NCBI RefSeq assembly: GCF_963855985.1
Contig: NC_087111.1
Coordinates: forward strand, 873,001 to 937,000
Length of the DNA stretch: 64,000 nucleotides
Source: Ostrinia nubilalis
Lineage: Eukaryota; Arthropoda; Insecta; Lepidoptera; Crambidae
Direction: 5' to 3'
Made by a program: the position numbers and the translations under genes. Positions 34,735-45,573 of this stretch are shown one piece after another; the stretch's first letter is position 1; each line of letters opens with the position of its first letter. The notes under the pieces were generated by a model. It searched no databases. It saw only the letters and a program-made list of their open reading frames with translations, and was not told where the DNA came from.

Positions 34735-34805
34735 ATTTCAGCCACATGACGTCCACTGCTAAACACAGTCCGTCCTCAATAATTTACAGATTGTCCGGTT
34801 GGTCC
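34735..34805 (-). mobile_element. Degraded RTE tip
   Basis: TTTCAGCCACATGACGTCCA, then CTGCTAAACACAGTC and GGTTGGTCC. Confidence 0.68.
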
Positions 34806-35811
34806 AAATTTTGCAACTTAAGTGGTCATCTTTCTGCTAGCTTCAAATTTAAGTAAATTATTTGTTTAGATTTTAAGCTGACTCTAGATAAAGTAGCAAT
34901 AGCGTCTGATTTTCGAAATCGCTTCACGGAGTAAAGAACTTTACTTACTTCGCTCTGTACATCAAGATTTCGAAGTTACAAACGTTTTGTCTAGGAGGGC
35001 TAAGACATGTAAGACACTTACGAAGTTTACGATATTTTTTAAAACTACGAAGTTTTAGTCTATCCATTGATAAAGTCTGCTACACACAGACGAACATTTT
35101 AAACTCTTGTTTATTTTCTTTTTGGTTGAAAATAACACTTGACTTGCAAATTAAAAATTGGTAAACAAGTGGACATAAAAACGTTCCAACGAAAACAAAA
35201 ATAAGCGATAATTACGCCTTCTTTAGCACACTGATTACCATGAATTTGCATCTTGAATTCTCTTCCCTTTTTCCCACGCCAATGGGGGGTAGGGGGAGCT
35301 AGCGGATCGGGCAATACTAATGAACTAAGCTGTTTTTATTTTTTTTGCGTCCAATAGCTCTAATTGGTTAGCCAGCTGCTAGAATTAGGTTTAAAGAGGC
35401 CGATTTGGAATGCGAATTTAAAAAAGGGAATGGAATTTAAAGATTTTTTGAAGTGAAAATATTTTTTTGGCAAAAACACATAAGTATGGACATAGCGTAG
35501 GTATTTCAAGACGCGTTTTGGCTACATTATTTTGTGTTTTTTGACGCAGTATTATGGATGGTATACTCACAATGTGGTATTTAACAATAAGAATGGTTGC
35601 AAACTTAGTTTTTATAAATACAGCAGGAATGTAATTCCTTCCTGTCACATCTCTACCTGTTCTAAGTTGATAGAATTTATACAATAAGCTACACTAAGGT
35701 AGAGTAGGTAAGCTTGCTCTCGTCGCATATTGCACAATCTCTCTCTGTATGTATGTACCTGGCTTGATACATAGTCGGGAATGTAGCTTTATTTTTTTTA
35801 ATTTTTTTTTA
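34806..35811. other. Non-coding stretch, nothing recognised
   Basis: AT-rich DNA. An 88-codon minus-strand open frame (35418-35684) has no recognisable domain and is not called. Confidence 0.4.
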
Positions 35812-36266
35812 ATGTGATAGGAGGCAAACGAGCAGACGGATCACCTGATGGTAAGTGATTACCGTCGCCCATAGACACCCGCAGACCCAGGGGCGTTACA
35901 GGTGCGTTGCCGGCCTTTAAGATAAAGATACGCTCTCCTCTTGAAAGCTTGCAGGTCGTATCCGTCCGGAAACACCGCAGACGACAGTCCATTCCACAGT
36001 TTGGTTGTACGGGGCAGGAAGTTTCTAGAAAAACGTACTGTTGTGGACTGCCAACCATCTAAGTGATGGGGGTGGAAGTGCTGTCGGGTAGATCGGTGGC
36101 GAAAAGTGGCGGCAGGAATAATTCCAGATAATTCTTCGGAGCACTCCCCGTGATACATGCGATAGAAGATGCACAGTGAGGATACATCTCTACGCAGCGC
36201 CAAGGGGTCAAGCCGATCCGAAATGTCCTGGCAGTCAACGATTCGAGCTGCTCTCCGCTCAGCAAT
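35812..36266 (-). mobile_element. LINE (CR1/Jockey-like) C-terminal fragment
   Basis: The minus strand is open from about 36262 to a stop at 35859 and reads ERRAARIVDCQDISDRLDPL, ALRRDVSSLCIFYRMYHGEC and TTVRFSRNFLPRTTKLWNGL, ending QAFKRRAYLYLKGR...GVYGRR. This is the conserved C-terminal tail after the reverse transcriptase in lepidopteran non-LTR elements. No frame break is seen in about 134 codons, so the copy is fairly young but strongly 5'-truncated. The 3' UTR contains TCACTTACCATCAGGTG in reverse, then an oligo-A tail. Confidence 0.9.
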
Positions 36267-36513
36267 TTATAGCAGAATATATTAGTATGAAAAAGGTACC
36301 ATAAACCACAGCCCAAAATGTGCATGTAAATTTTTTCAGTTCATTTAAATACGCGAAATTCATTTTTGAACTGTCTCTTTTTGTGACCGACCGGAGGCTT
36401 TTTAAGTGAAAAAGACAAATGACTGTCCCAATAAAAGTAGGTTTAGTAGATTCACAGATTGGAAAATTAGATTTTTGTTCAAGTCTTGTGATTCTTGAAG
36501 TAAAGAGCAAACA
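36267..36513. other. Non-coding spacer
   Basis: No exon or element recognised. Confidence 0.4.
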
Positions 36514-36650
36514 AGGTGGACCGACGACCTGATAAAGGTAGCAGGACGGCATGAAGGCCGCTACCAACCGTGCGAGGTGGAAGTCACTGGGGGAGGCCTA
36601 TGTTCAGCAGTGGACGTCCTGTGGCTGAAATGATAATGATGATGATGAAG
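36514..36650 (+). mobile_element. RTE 3' tail, GAT-repeat subfamily
   Basis: AAGGTGGACCGACGACCTGA, then GCCGCTACCAACCGTGCGAG and GGCCTATGTTCAGCAGTGGA, ending GGCTGAAATGATAATGATGA. Confidence 0.88.
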
Positions 36651-37703
36651 TAAAGAAGTCACATTTTGGCAGTCAACTACTGTTTTTATGTCCACTTGTT
36701 TACTGATTGAATAAAGCGGAAGATCGGACGAAGGATTGGACAAAGTCAACTGAAAATCAAGTTAAAACAAACAAAACTGGTAACTCCACAGGCTATTTTA
36801 CTTTATTGTATTTTATTATTATGGATAGGTACTTCAGGCTTTATTTTAGCTTATACAAACAGACAACAGCAAAAGTAAATACTGAGTTTATTTACGTTGT
36901 ACCGTGGTCATTTGAATGACAAAGCTGGGAGCGATATCAGCAGAGTCAGCCAGGAAAAATAATATTTTCCATCATAGCCATCCGGAAAATGGGGGCTCAC
37001 GAAAATGCTACCTTCACGAAAGGTGTCGCCGTTTCAATTTAGGAGATGGAAATAAGGATTTGAGGGGTCAATATTTTGATGAATCTGCATATTGTTTTAG
37101 TTTCTCTTTTAAACTTTTCTTTATTAAGGGCCTCAGTAGCTCAGCTGGTTTTGAATAAATTTTATGGGCTACATTATGTGCTTTTAAAAGTACATTTTAT
37201 GGCTGGCCAATCTGGAATTCATTTTTTTTATGTGACAGGAGGCAAACACATAAATTGTTTTTTTGCAAATTGATAGGGAACCTCAGCAGTGAACTTTCTG
37301 TGACTGAAATGATGGTGATAATGATGAAAAATATTCAAAATACTACCTTAGAGAATGAACTAATATACGAACGAAATAATTATACTACCAAAATGTTTCT
37401 GCAACAGCGATTGCTGTTTGTTATTTCTTACGATAGTCGCTTATGCGAGTACCAACCGGATTACTAAATTGTCTTGTTAGTGTACTTCCTAAAGAACAAT
37501 AACAATAATTTCATCGCTGAATCATAAAATATTAACAACCCTCTGAAGAGCCATCCAACTTGTAACTTTATAACTCCCAGGTTTGGTTCTCAGGCGGAGT
37601 CTATTTTTCTACGACTATTCTTGTTAAAAGTTCGGCTTGGCTTGGCTTAGGGAAATTTGTTTTTAGTAATGGCGTCAAGGTAATACTGCAAAAATAATTT
37701 ATA
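36651..37703. other. Non-coding stretch with a minimal LINE tail
   Basis: Bases 37226-37252 (TTTTTTATGTGACAGGAGGC) repeat the LINE tip of 35812. A tRNA-like CAGTAGCTCAGCTGGTT near 37131 lacks any box B and is not called. No exon recognised. Confidence 0.45.
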
Positions 37704-38273
37704 CAGGGTGAAATTTAAATCATTGGTGTCCTTTTAATATAAGACTCTACTCATGATACATTTATAAGTAGGTACACACGGCCACACTGTTAACCATCCA
37801 TTTCCGTTTTTGCTCTCGCTCTCATCAAAAAGTGATTCTTTGCGATAGAACGAGACGACATGACAGGTAATGGATAGTTAACACTGTTGCCGATGGTACA
37901 TACCGCAAATACGAGACAAATTTCATGAGTTTTTCGTTCTTTATTTACTTTTTGCTTTTATAAAGAGTTTAAAACGATTGTACAATCAAAAACACATCAG
38001 ACTATATATTTTAGTTCCAAAATAATACCTATTACATCGAAATAAGATGCCAGAGTGTTAAGTTTGGTGTGCTGTCGTCTGTCTACTTCATTTCAGCCAT
38101 AGGACGTTCAGTGCTGAACATAGGCCTCCTCAAATGATTTTCACAAAGGATGTCGTCTGGGTAAATTTTTGCAATTTTAAGTCATTGGATTTGTCTCATA
38201 TTTGGTATGACAAACTATGATCATGAGTAGAGTCTAATTTTAAAAGGATGCCAACGATTTAAATTTCACCCTG
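37704..38273. mobile_element. 570-bp CAGGGTGAAA element with an RTE insertion
   Basis: The left arm CAGGGTGAAATTTAAATCAT (TGGTGTCCTTTTAA, then GACTCTACTCATGAT) recurs inverted at 38220-38273. TA flanks at both ends suggest Tc1/mariner type. An RTE tip is embedded at 38089-38152. A partial right-hand copy lies at 61655-61757. Confidence 0.82.
38089..38152 (-). mobile_element. RTE tip, GAT-repeat subfamily
   Basis: TTCATTTCAGCCATAGGACG, then CTGAACATAGGCCTCCTCAA; nested in the CAGGGTGAAA element. Confidence 0.75.
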
Positions 38274-39309
38274 TATTGAGGCCTATTACGAGTGTCTAAC
38301 TGGTCTCAAAATCAGGGGGCGTAGTGTAAGTTTACTTCAAACGATGTCGATTGCGTAAAAAAGTGACATTAAATGTATGAAGGATTATAACAGCGCCCCT
38401 AGTGGAAACTTTCAAGAACTAAAATCCTCATATATTTTTTAAAGCGCTCACTAGTGACGACGTCACTAAGCCCTCAGGTCATTTAGTGTCCACTATAGGA
38501 ACACGACCCTCTCTAACTCACCAAAGGCAAATTAACTATATGGCCAACACTCCCAACGTTGGCCAGACAGATGGCCCAACATGTCTAACTGGTCTAAAAG
38601 GGTTTTATTTACTTATCAACGACACGGAGAAGGTGTAACAAGCGTTGAGAGGATGTTTGTTTGTGTGTGAAAACGAATGGGCCCATTTATCTACTAAATG
38701 GTTACACCACTTTGATACGGCTGTTTGTGAAGGTTCAAAAATTGCAGTATATTTTTAGATTTTTACAGTCATTATTATTTACTTATACTTTACTTTGTAG
38801 TACGACATTATAATTATCCTAAAAAACTTACTCCTTATGAATAGAACCAAATGCCAGCGAAAGTTGCGATTAAAATTCCTACGGGAACAAAATGTACGAT
38901 GAATATTTTTTTACAACTGATTACAATAGCACAGGCTCTACTACGCTTGGGGCGGATATCCTATGTATTGTGATAGCTGATACAACTTTCAAATATCAGC
39001 ACAAATTAGGTAATGCTAGTTTACTAAAAAGAAAATAAGTTTTAATAAAACAATTTTAAGTACTTATCATCACTGCTTAATAAAGGTCTACTAAAACAAG
39101 TACTATTACCTCAAAAAATATTGTATTCTTTCATGTTCTAAAGTGCTGTTGGAGTGTCGAGAAAATAAACTAGATTTTCTTGTCCATTCAACCAAATCTG
39201 CCTATTACTAATCATATTTAGTTAATAGATTTCACCTGAGGATTCATTCTCTCTCATCAAATGAACAATGTCTGCCATCTGTAATCCATTACTGTCAGTC
39301 CTTGCAAAA
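38274..39309. other. Non-coding stretch, nothing recognised
   Basis: No exon or repeat recognised in this AT-rich stretch. Confidence 0.4.
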
Positions 39310-40012
39310 ACAGGTCAAGTGTGAGTCGTACCCGCGCCTGAGGGTTCCGTAGAAACTTGTAAGTAACAAAACCAACTGCCAATGAGTTTGTAATAGCACA
39401 ATAAATTCATAATTCTCATCTTGTGTTGGTTCCCGCTGAAAACCAGCTTCTCGACATGACGTTTGTGTTATATCGCGATTATTGCTGAGCTGGTGCCTCT
39501 TCATGATAGCGTCTAAATTTAGAAAATTATGTACTTACTGTATTCTTTATAATATGGTGAATAAAGTAATTTTATGCTAAAAAATTTTTTTGTGATGGAA
39601 CAATAACATTTGTGCTGCTTACAGGTCTTATCTTACTTCTTGCAATGATTCTAGCTCTATGGGAAATACCCTATGGGTTGTGAATCCCCTACGAAGTGTT
39701 ATAAAATAAGGCTTAAGTAATCTTTCTGTTGACTTGCGATTTACAGCTTTAAGGGGCCGGAGATCTATTATTTGATGTTAATTTTAACTTCATAACTCCA
39801 CGCGTTCCTAAGGCTGAGTTGCACCACCAAATTTTGACCGTAACTTTGACGATAACCGTTGTTTTTTGTTTGGAGTTTGACAGATTTTTGACGTTTTTTA
39901 AAGTAAGATGGTGCAACCCGGCATAAGAAAATAGTTCTTGACAGATAGTTAGACAACAAAGTGATCCTGTAAGGGTTCTGTCTTTTCCTTTGAAGTACGG
40001 AACCCTAGAAAT
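39310..40012 (+). repeat. GGTCAAGTG...GGGTTCCGT dispersed repeat
   Basis: Opens GGTCAAGTGTGAGTCGTACC and GCGCCTGAGGGTTCCGTAG, and closes TTGACAGATAGTTAGACAAC, TCCTGTAAGGGTTCTGTCTT and ACGGAACCCTAGAAAT. It is a mid-size lepidopteran dispersed repeat. A MITE (39812-39923) is inserted within it. No coding sequence seen. Confidence 0.65.
39812..39923. mobile_element. GTTGCACCATCTTAC MITE, TAA duplication
   Basis: GGCTGAGTTGCACCACCAAA at left, AGTAAGATGGTGCAACCCGG at right, TAA at 39809-39811 and 39924-39926. Nested in the surrounding dispersed repeat. Confidence 0.85.
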
Positions 40013-40424
40013 CCAGCCCGCATACTCTTTGTTCTGTAATCTACATTCAGGTCTCTAAGCCCCGTCTTCACTTTCGTGGGTTATTGAATGTGAGCGATTT
40101 GTGTGAAGTGCTGTGACAAAGAAGAATCACTCCAGTGGCATTTGAATATTACTTAGAACATTTTCATAGTGGCTTAAGGCACAATGTATGTATGACTATG
40201 TAGGTACCTTTAAATGGATTCATACATAAACTCAAAAAATAACAACTTATATTACAATCACTTACCTTATATCCAGTAACTGTATCTTGAACACCTTTCA
40301 TCTGCGAACAACAAAGTTCAATGAACAAACTATTCTACACTTTTTATACCTATATCTTATTAACTAAAGAACATTTACAGATTTTTCAACTATTTCGATA
40401 TAATATGAATGTGTAAGGCTAAAT
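40013..40424. other. Non-coding spacer
   Basis: No exon or element recognised. Confidence 0.4.
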
Positions 40425-40649
40425 TCGTTCGTTCGTTTCAGCCAAATGACGTCCACATCTGGACAAAGGCTTCCCCCAAGGTTTTCCATAATGAACGGTC
40501 CTGCGCTGCCCGCATCCAGGCTCTTCCCGCGACCTTTACCAGATCGTCGGTCCACCTAGTAGGAGGCCTGCCCACGCTACGTCTTCCAGCCCGTGGTCGC
40601 CACTCGAGAACTTTCCTGCCCCAACGGCCATCGTCTCTACAAGCTATGT
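40425..40649 (-). mobile_element. RTE 3' tail, GAAC-repeat subfamily
   Basis: TTCGTTCGTTCGTTTCAGCC, then TTTTCCATAATGAACGGTCC, ATCGTCGGTCCACCTAGTAG and CAACGGCCATCGTCTCTACA. Close to the copy at 28140. Confidence 0.92.
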
Positions 40650-41111
40650 CTAAGGCTAAATAATTAATATTGATTTATTGTGTACTTTCGCAACGAGATG
40701 TTTGTATAAGTTTTTCTTTTCTCTCATTATTCATGTTCAAACCATTTAATACAAGTAATGAGCCATACAATTCAAAGATACAATTTCCTTAGGCTTCACC
40801 AACAATAAAGTACGCTCGGTTAAAACGATGTTGTAATTTACCCAAAAAGAAAATATACCGTGAACCAATTACCCCAAACAAATTGACCATAAAGCAGTGT
40901 ACAATGAGATGTCCCCTAAATTTTAATTAAAGGGGATATCCTAATAAATAACCTGTAGGGTTCTTCACGCTGTGCATTTGACGTCTTGCAATATCATGGT
41001 CCCTTGGGAAGGTTAGATGAGGTGATAATAGAAGGGATGGGAATACTTGTCTTGTAGCGGGGGAGCGACGTCTTGACACAGCTTTGATGTTGGGCAAATG
41101 TTTATCTAAAG
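40650..41111. other. Non-coding spacer
   Basis: No exon or element recognised. Confidence 0.4.
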
Positions 41112-41305
41112 CAGGGTTTCCCAAACTATGGGTCGCGACCCAGTGGTGGGTCGTGAGCGAACATTGAGTGGGCCCTGCCTGAAGAACGACACACGACCCT
41201 ACCGATCCAACCGCTGGGCAACGGGCGAAATTTCCTATAGGTGGGTCCCGAGTTTGGTAACTTGTATTAGATGAGTCGTAGCCCAGACAACTTTGGGAAC
41301 CACTG
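41112..41305. mobile_element. hAT-type MITE with 8-bp target duplication
   Basis: Ends CAGGGTTTCCCAAACT and ACTTTGGGAACCACTG, flanked by a perfect ATCTAAAG on both sides (41104-41111, 41306-41313). Internal GGGTCGCGACCC echoes the hAT MITE at 1094, which also carries GGGTCGCGACCC near its right end. Confidence 0.9.
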
Positions 41306-41490
41306 ATCTAAAGCCTTGGATACACTATGGGACAACATGACAAGAACGTTGCATGCTATATTTGGTAGAGGGAATAGCAATGTTTCCTGAAAATTAACCA
41401 CGTTTGGGGACCGGGGAATCTGGGAACATATTGACACCCTGTTACTGAGACGAATGCAATGTTTGGGATACTTTGGCCATAGATTATATA

Positions 41491-41753
41491 CAGGGTGTTA
41501 GGTAAATGGGTATATGAGCCGACACTAGCCCATGTTAACATGGGCATATAAATGGTATGGTGAAGTCAGAAATTTGATATCGTGATTTTAATTTTTTTAA
41601 TTTTCATACAAAATAAATTTTACAAATCCGATTTGTATGAAAATTAAAATAGTTAAAATGAAGATATCAATTTTCTGACTTCACCATACCATTTATATGA
41701 CCATGTTAACATGGGCTAGTGTCGGCTCATATACCCATTTACCTAACACCCTG
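41491..41753. mobile_element. 263-bp near-palindromic MITE, TA flanks
   Basis: CAGGGTGTTAGGTAAATGGG at left and CCCATTTACCTAACACCCTG at right. The arms continue nearly without a break to a short AT-rich centre (TTTTCATACAAA ... TTTGTATGAAAA). TATA lies at both boundaries. Mariner-like termini; non-coding. Confidence 0.87.
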
Positions 41754-41843
41754 TATAGTTCTGTTTGCATAAACAGAACGCGAGATTACTGCTTCTTTAA
41801 TTAAATGAAAGTGACAAGTACAGAAGGTAAATAAGGAATAACC

Positions 41844-41915
41844 GCCTCTGTGGTCTAGTGGTAAGACCACCTGCTTCAGACGCAGAGGTCCCGGGTTCGA
41901 TTCCCAGTGGGGGCA
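41844..41915 (+). tRNA. tRNA-like cloverleaf (Leu-CAG-like), SINE head
   Basis: A 72-base cloverleaf can be drawn: acceptor GCCTCTG/TGGGGGC (several G-T pairs) with A as discriminator, D arm GTCT-AGTGGTA-AGAC, anticodon loop TTCAGAC (anticodon CAG) on a stem with one mismatch, and T arm CCGGG-TTCGATT-CCCAG. Box A (TGGTCTAGTGG) and box B (GGTTCGATTCC) are both strong. A true leucine tRNA needs a long variable arm, absent here, and SINE-body sequence follows. It is therefore more likely the promoter head of a SINE than a working tRNA gene. Confidence 0.5.
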
Positions 41916-42140
41916 GATTTTTTTGTCCGGTTTGGTTTGTTTTAAGTTCCATCTTACCTGAGTCTGTCGCCATAACAACAATGTTAACAGCATTGTTGTA
42001 TTCCGGCAGTTAGATGTAAGATAGCCAGTTCCTCCGTGGTTGAGGATTCCGGGTGAAGCTCGCTTCCACCTTCGGCCTGATCGTCACTTACCATCAGGTG
42101 GGATACAGGCCAAGAGCTTCCTTGTTGTGGATAAAAAAAT
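41844..42140 (+). mobile_element. tRNA-derived SINE
   Basis: A tRNA-like head, then a body containing CCTCCGTGGTTGAGGATTCC and a 3' region with TCACTTACCATCAGGTG, ending in GGATAAAAAAA. The 17-bp ACCATCAGGTG-type segment is shared with the 3' UTR of the LINE at 35812, which suggests this SINE borrows that LINE's replication machinery. Confidence 0.75.
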
Positions 42141-42879
42141 TAGTGTAAAGTTTTTAATCACTGGCTTGTAAAGATAGTCATCGTGAATATAAATTCCACA
42201 GAAATAAGTCAATCTACCAATGCTGATGAGATATAAATTGGATTGGCCAACATTGACAATGTTATCCTTTTGGCAATGTTAGAACTCACCAGAGACCCCT
42301 CAAATGGATTGTCTTTCCAACATCAAGCCGTCCAAATCGCATATCGTAACCACTCGACAACTCGATCACAAAATTTACGAGTCTGTTATCCCCAAAACTT
42401 GAGCGATTTATTTGAAATCGAAACGATTTTAAAGCTATTCGAATCGGGGACGGCTGTTTGGGGCCGCGATTACGGCCGGGGCAAACTGGCCCCGAACCTG
42501 ATTCGCATTTTAACGGGATCCAATCCCGTCGGGGACAGATCAATGCAGATGAACTTTGCTGAATTATTGGCTTCGAGTTTTGTCATTGCGATTTTCTTTC
42601 GGTGGACGTTTGAAAAGAATGAGTCTCGATTTATCGGAATGCGTACCTTAACCTAAAGAGGAGAATAATTTAGAAATAAGGATACGAAAGAAATACAGAA
42701 ATATTTATATGCAAACATTACTAAAGTAGAATTGATTCATTTCAAAGATTTGTTTAAGAAAGCCCTAACAACCAAAACATGAAAAAGTCTAAACCTTACC
42801 TAACACTCGTCGTTCCAACATTTATTCTAGGCCTGTATATTCTCAAAGTCATCCAAAACTCATAACTATTATCCATTCC
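42141..42879. other. Non-coding or unresolved, contains a 137-codon frame
   Basis: The open frame at 42243-42656 is the longest in the window. It has no signal peptide, domain or motif that I recognise and no clear splice context. A GC-rich patch at 42450-42545 is the main compositional feature. Confidence 0.3.
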
Positions 42880-43057
42880 TGTCCCCCTGTGGTTTTGTTC
42901 CCCAGTCGATGAAGCACCTGATGTCATGCCCTGAGTGCCCAAGCAACTGCACTCAGGAGGATTTGATGAGTGCTACTGACAACGCCACTCTTGTGGCGGA
43001 GTTTTGGGCTGACACTGTGTAGGTTTGTTGTCTACACGAAAAGAAGAAGAAGATCCA
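42880..43057 (+). mobile_element. Non-LTR retrotransposon C-terminus (R1/RTE-like)
   Basis: The frame reads CGFVPQSMKHLMSCPECPSN, then CTQEDLMSATDNATLVAEFW and ADTV, stopping at 43022. The pattern H-L-x-x-C-P-x-C-P-x-x-C-T plus A-xx-FW is the zinc-knuckle-like C-terminus seen in several non-LTR element proteins. The 3' end has an A-rich GAAAAGAAGAAGAAGA tail. It is a very short 5'-truncated insertion. Confidence 0.75.
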
Positions 43058-43463
43058 TTCCTGTAATAAAATTACAGGTTCAAAAAAATAACGAATGTAT
43101 TTTTAAATGAGGGAACTTAACCAGAACTAGCGTTTATACATTCTACATTTTCATTACCTACGTTTCTTTAATATCTTAATTTAGAAAACAAAATGAAAAG
43201 AATGCACACAAATGGTATTAGCAAAAACAATTCCTGTAATTAATTTCCAAGCTCCTTTTTCGGGAACTAACTCAAATGGATATGTAACGGCTGTACGTTT
43301 CAGTTGTTGCCTTCTGAATTTTGAAACGCAATCCCGTAATGGTTCTGTTAGCAAAGGAATTATTTTTATTTTGCTAAATATGTTAAATGCTTTTTTGTGT
43401 CGGATATAAGAGCTAATGATATGTGGAAGTGTTTTAATGGAATTACTTAGACGTATCATGGAA
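43058..43463. other. Non-coding spacer
   Basis: A minus-strand open frame of 117 codons (43181-43534) runs into the RTE tail and has no recognisable domain, so it is not called. Confidence 0.4.
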
Positions 43464-43590
43464 TTCGTTCGTTCGTTCGTTTCAGCCGAAAGATGTCCAC
43501 TGCTGGACAAAAGCCTCCCCCCAAGGATCTCCACAAAGACCGGTCCTACGCCGCTCGCATCCAGGCACCTCCCGCGACCTTCACCAGATC
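43464..43590 (-). mobile_element. RTE 3' tail, GAAC-repeat subfamily
   Basis: TTCGTTCGTTCGTTTCAGCC, GAAAGATGTCCACTGCTGGA and GACCGGTCCTACGCCGCTCG, ending at TTCACCAGATCATGG. Confidence 0.88.
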
Positions 43591-44246
43591 ATGGAATTAC
43601 GTTACCGAATCTAACTCTAGAAGTCTAGACACAAGTAAATGTACATACTCTTGACTAGCTCATGTTATCATGGATAGCATGCACATCTTCCTTTAGCTTC
43701 TGGGATTCCACTGGTGGTCATAGGTTTCCCATAAATAGTACAACAGCTTATGACTGGACCGTTTTAGAGTTATTAGTACGCAAGTTTTGAAAAATACAAT
43801 GACCTTGTTAGATATAAAGAATAATGAAGAAGCTAATTCAGTATAATTACAAATGCAAATGGGTAACACTGCTTAGTTAACTTACTTCTACATATTTTGT
43901 TTATTATTATTTTGTGCTACCTGTATTTATGAACATTATTTTTAAATACCTGCGGCTATAAAAGGGTTATGAAAAATTTGCCGTTCAAAGTTGCAAGCGA
44001 TAAAATATTGTAAGCTGAAATAATTTAAAGTTTCTCAAAAGGCTCTCGACCCGCTCGTTTTAAACGAAAGTAGTTAATTTGTTAATTTAAATTCTGTTGA
44101 AATGCGAAACTTGAGTCGTTTGAGCCGAGATTGCGTGTCGCTTACATTTATAAACTCAAATTGTTTGTGACAACTGTTTGTTGAGTTGAAAAAGGTGTAA
44201 AAGTTTATGAAGATCACTGAATGTTGCGATAAAAATAAACTACTAA
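43591..44246. other. Non-coding spacer
   Basis: AT-rich; nothing recognised. Confidence 0.4.
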
Positions 44247-44350
44247 ACTGGGTTGCACCATCTTACTTTAACTTTAACAAACGTCATAACTCCATACAAA
44301 AACCACCGTTTATTGTTAGTTACGTTACAGTTAGGCGGTGTAACTCAGCC
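44247..44350. mobile_element. GTTGCACCATCTTAC MITE, TAA duplication
   Basis: ACTGGGTTGCACCATCTTAC at left, GTTAGGCGGTGTAACTCAGC at right, TAA at 44244-44246 and 44351-44353. Confidence 0.85.
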
Positions 44351-45098
44351 TAAGTTGTATTGGTGTACTTGGTAACGTAAAAGAAATTACCAACTTTCGT
44401 CAATAAAATACCGTTTGCCAAGTATGCATTGTCTCATCAACTATCTATTTACGCTATGAGTTACTCATTTACGCAAAAACTACGGCTGCAGGTTTTGATG
44501 GAAAAATACAATAGTTATAGAGCACTGAGATTTGCACTGAGACAACAATAAACAGCTAAAAAACCGAAGCTAGTATTCTGATGAATGAGTTTGTACTTTT
44601 AATCATTGTTTCCTTCTACACAGTAGCCCTACCTAGATCCTAGTCAGTAGTGGTATTACTTTGATAGTTTGATTTTAAGGTTACAAATAGGTACTTTTCA
44701 ATAATATTTCCACTCTCAGAAATACCTATAAAGTTTAAGGCTATTTGCAGCTTTCTAAAGTGTTTTTAATTACACTTCCCACGAGTAGCACAGTCTCGAA
44801 ACACTTTTCTAATAGGTTACATAATTACGTAACATAATTCAGCAATCTAGTTTTGAAAGCAAGATTGAAATTTTGTCGCCAATCTCAACTTTCTCGAGTG
44901 TAAACGTTATTTGGTGAATGAAACTCAGCAAGATAAGGCTGTGCGCTCATTCGCTGACGGTACACATTTTAAATCCTACTAAAGTTGTGTAAGCATAGTA
45001 CCTACTTATTCTGAGGCTTAAGTGAACATCAATCCACGAATACGCGAACATTCACATTCTTTCTTTCCACCACCTACCTATAAATTGACAATAGAGAT
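44351..45098. other. Non-coding spacer
   Basis: AT-rich; nothing recognised. Confidence 0.4.
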
Positions 45099-45400
45099 GT
45101 TTCCTGGGTAAAAAAGCAAGAGTTTTAATTAGTCCGTCAGTTAGATTGTCAAAAACTACTCGACACGTATTTTTCACTTTTTAAAACTAATGAAAATGTA
45201 AAGAGATAAACCGTTCCAAAGTTTTAAAGAAAACGCCCGTGACATCAGTGAGTGCATAAAAGTGCAGCACTTTGTGACGTCGCGCGGAAATTCAACGCAC
45301 TATAACTTTGTACTTAATTGTTTGACTGACAATTAAAAATATAAGTGTCCAATATTTTTTTATATTAAAATTGACGGACTAAAAATTTTTTTTAGGAAAC
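45099..45400 (+). mobile_element. GTTTCCTGGGTAAA repeat, copy 1 (302 bp)
   Basis: Starts GTTTCCTGGGTAAAAAAGCA and ends ATTTTTTTTAGGAAAC, so the outer 7-8 bases are inverted. Shared internal landmarks are TTAGTCCGTCAGTTAG, GCAGCACTTTGTGACGTCGC and ATTGACGGACTAAAAA. Copies lie at 55484 and, inverted, at 62416. It is a non-coding MITE-like element; target duplication unclear. Confidence 0.78.
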
Positions 45401-45454
45401 TAGTAAAAGTGCGACCGCAAAAGGACTGCACTTCTTTAATGCGAAAGTACCTAA

Positions 45455-45570
45455 TGACCGTTTTCACCATCAATCCCTAATTTTTATGTGACTCCTATGG
45501 TAACACATAACGTGAATTTTGTTTTCATAGGGGTCACTTAAAATTTAGGGATTGATGGTGAAAACAGGCG
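45455..45570. mobile_element. CCCGTTTTCACC MITE, copy 2
   Basis: ACCGTTTTCACCATCAATCC and GGATTGATGGTGAAAACAGG arms, TAA at 45452-45454 and 45571-45573. The middle (CCTATGGTAACACATAACGT) differs from copy 1. Confidence 0.86.
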
Positions 45571-45573
45571 TAA

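Noticed and set aside
37128..37150. tRNA box A-like CAGTAGCTCAGCTGG
   Set aside because: No box B or cloverleaf follows.
43181..43534. 117-codon minus-strand frame
   Set aside because: Its first part is simply RTE tail read through; the remainder has no recognisable motif.
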